From NCBI GenBank assembly GCA_030374765.1, contig JARGXX010000001.1:496001-560000 (forward strand): a stretch of 64,000 nt of DNA, written 5' to 3'. The DNA comes from Agarophyton chilense (lineage: Eukaryota; Rhodophyta; Florideophyceae; Gracilariales; Gracilariaceae). Of this stretch, positions 63,636-64,000 are shown piece after piece. Position 1 is the stretch's first letter. The number at the start of each line of letters is the position of its first letter. The notes beneath the pieces were generated by a model. It had not been told where the DNA came from. It searched no databases and saw only the letters and a program-made list of their open reading frames with translations. A program made the translations under genes and the position numbers.

Positions 63636-64000
63636 TGCAACGCAATGACTGTTGGGTCAGCGTACGGGTCTCGACCGGTGGTAGCGTGGTAGAGAGGGTC
63701 CTAAGGTTCGAATCTTTGACGGCGGCACTCCCAGAGTACTTGGTGCAATGGGCTGGCATTTACTGCGTAGTTCTACAAGTTCAAGATACGAAAACGATGG
63801 CTTGGAGACCAAATAGAGGAAGAAATATAGCAAAGAGGGTTATTTACTACCCTAACAGTGCCTACCGTACTCTAAAGGAGAAGTGTCACTCTAGTCAAGT
63901 AAATAGTACTGGCGAGCCGCTGAGAGCTATTTGGCACTGTAATTCTAATCTATTAAACTAATTAAAAAAAATTAATAATCTACATGAGTCCACCTGAGGT
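63636..64000 (-). repeat. 5' LTR of element 2 (incomplete at window end)
   Basis: Starts TGCAACGCAATGA and runs in alignment with the other LTRs to the last base. About 80 bp should lie beyond the window. TGGTAGAGAGG (63688-63698) and GGTTCGAATCT (63705-63715) form the box A/B-like pair. Confidence 0.9.

Larger units (their letters stand above)
55235..64000 (-). mobile_element. Chromovirus (Ty3/gypsy) element 2, right end cut by window
   Basis: Same family, orientation and domain order as element 1. Left LTR complete (445 bp), right LTR present for 365 bp to the window end. It is better preserved: integrase C-terminal part with chromodomain is open for 382 codons, Gag for 287 and 270 codons, protease-RT for 356. 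It is still inactive, with stops and single-base deletions in Gag, RT and integrase. About 1.5 kb of the antisense accessory region present in element 1 is missing. Confidence 0.9.

Overview
This window looks like nuclear DNA of a photosynthetic eukaryote of the red plastid lineage, most likely a florideophyte-type red alga. The reasons are a three-helix light-harvesting protein of the red-lineage type with a plastid-targeting N-terminus (49.6-50.4 kb), mostly single-exon genes with only two short GT-AG introns (about 100 nt each) visible, and long stretches of decayed Ty3/gypsy chromoviruses. Species identity is inference; nothing here proves it.

Layout. 0.5-2.9 kb: truncated Ty3-type gag-protease relic (minus strand). 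3.1-3.8 kb: decayed endonuclease/exonuclease/phosphatase (EEP) domain, probably from a LINE-type element. 4818-15027: a complete but heavily mutated chromovirus (element 1, minus strand) with 444-bp LTRs, PBS, gag, protease, RT, RNase H, integrase and chromodomain, plus about 2 kb of decayed coding sequence on the OPPOSITE strand between the chromodomain and the 3' LTR. 15.0-16.4 kb: relic of a DNA transposon (YqaJ-like nuclease followed by a piggyBac-like DDE tail) directly at the LTR edge. 18.2-50.4 kb: gene-rich host segment. 55235 to the window end: a second member of the same chromovirus family (element 2, minus strand), its right LTR cut by the window edge.

The host segment has a palindromic gene order. 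A secreted cysteine-rich repeat protein (18235-20619, minus) and a C2H2 zinc-finger gene (23572-25314, minus) on the left are mirrored by a zinc-finger gene (40119-40949, plus) and a second cysteine-rich repeat gene (46263-48488, plus) on the right. Between them lie a BPA1-like RRM protein, a spliced coiled-coil protein, a relic of a third zinc-finger copy, a large protein with ASH/MSP-like Ig repeats, a BAH-domain protein, TRM11 tRNA methyltransferase and an aldo-keto reductase. The two cysteine-rich genes share about 550 bp of upstream sequence and a near-identical internal block, which suggests an old inverted duplication with later gene conversion.

The host genes do not form one pathway: translation/tRNA modification (TRM11), chromatin (BAH), sugar or aldehyde reduction (AKR), light harvesting (LHC) and secreted repeat proteins lie side by side, often as divergent pairs sharing short promoters. 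The best candidates for undescribed biology are the secreted 8-Cys repeat family with its inverted, gene-converted arrangement, and the antisense accessory gene carried by the chromovirus family.
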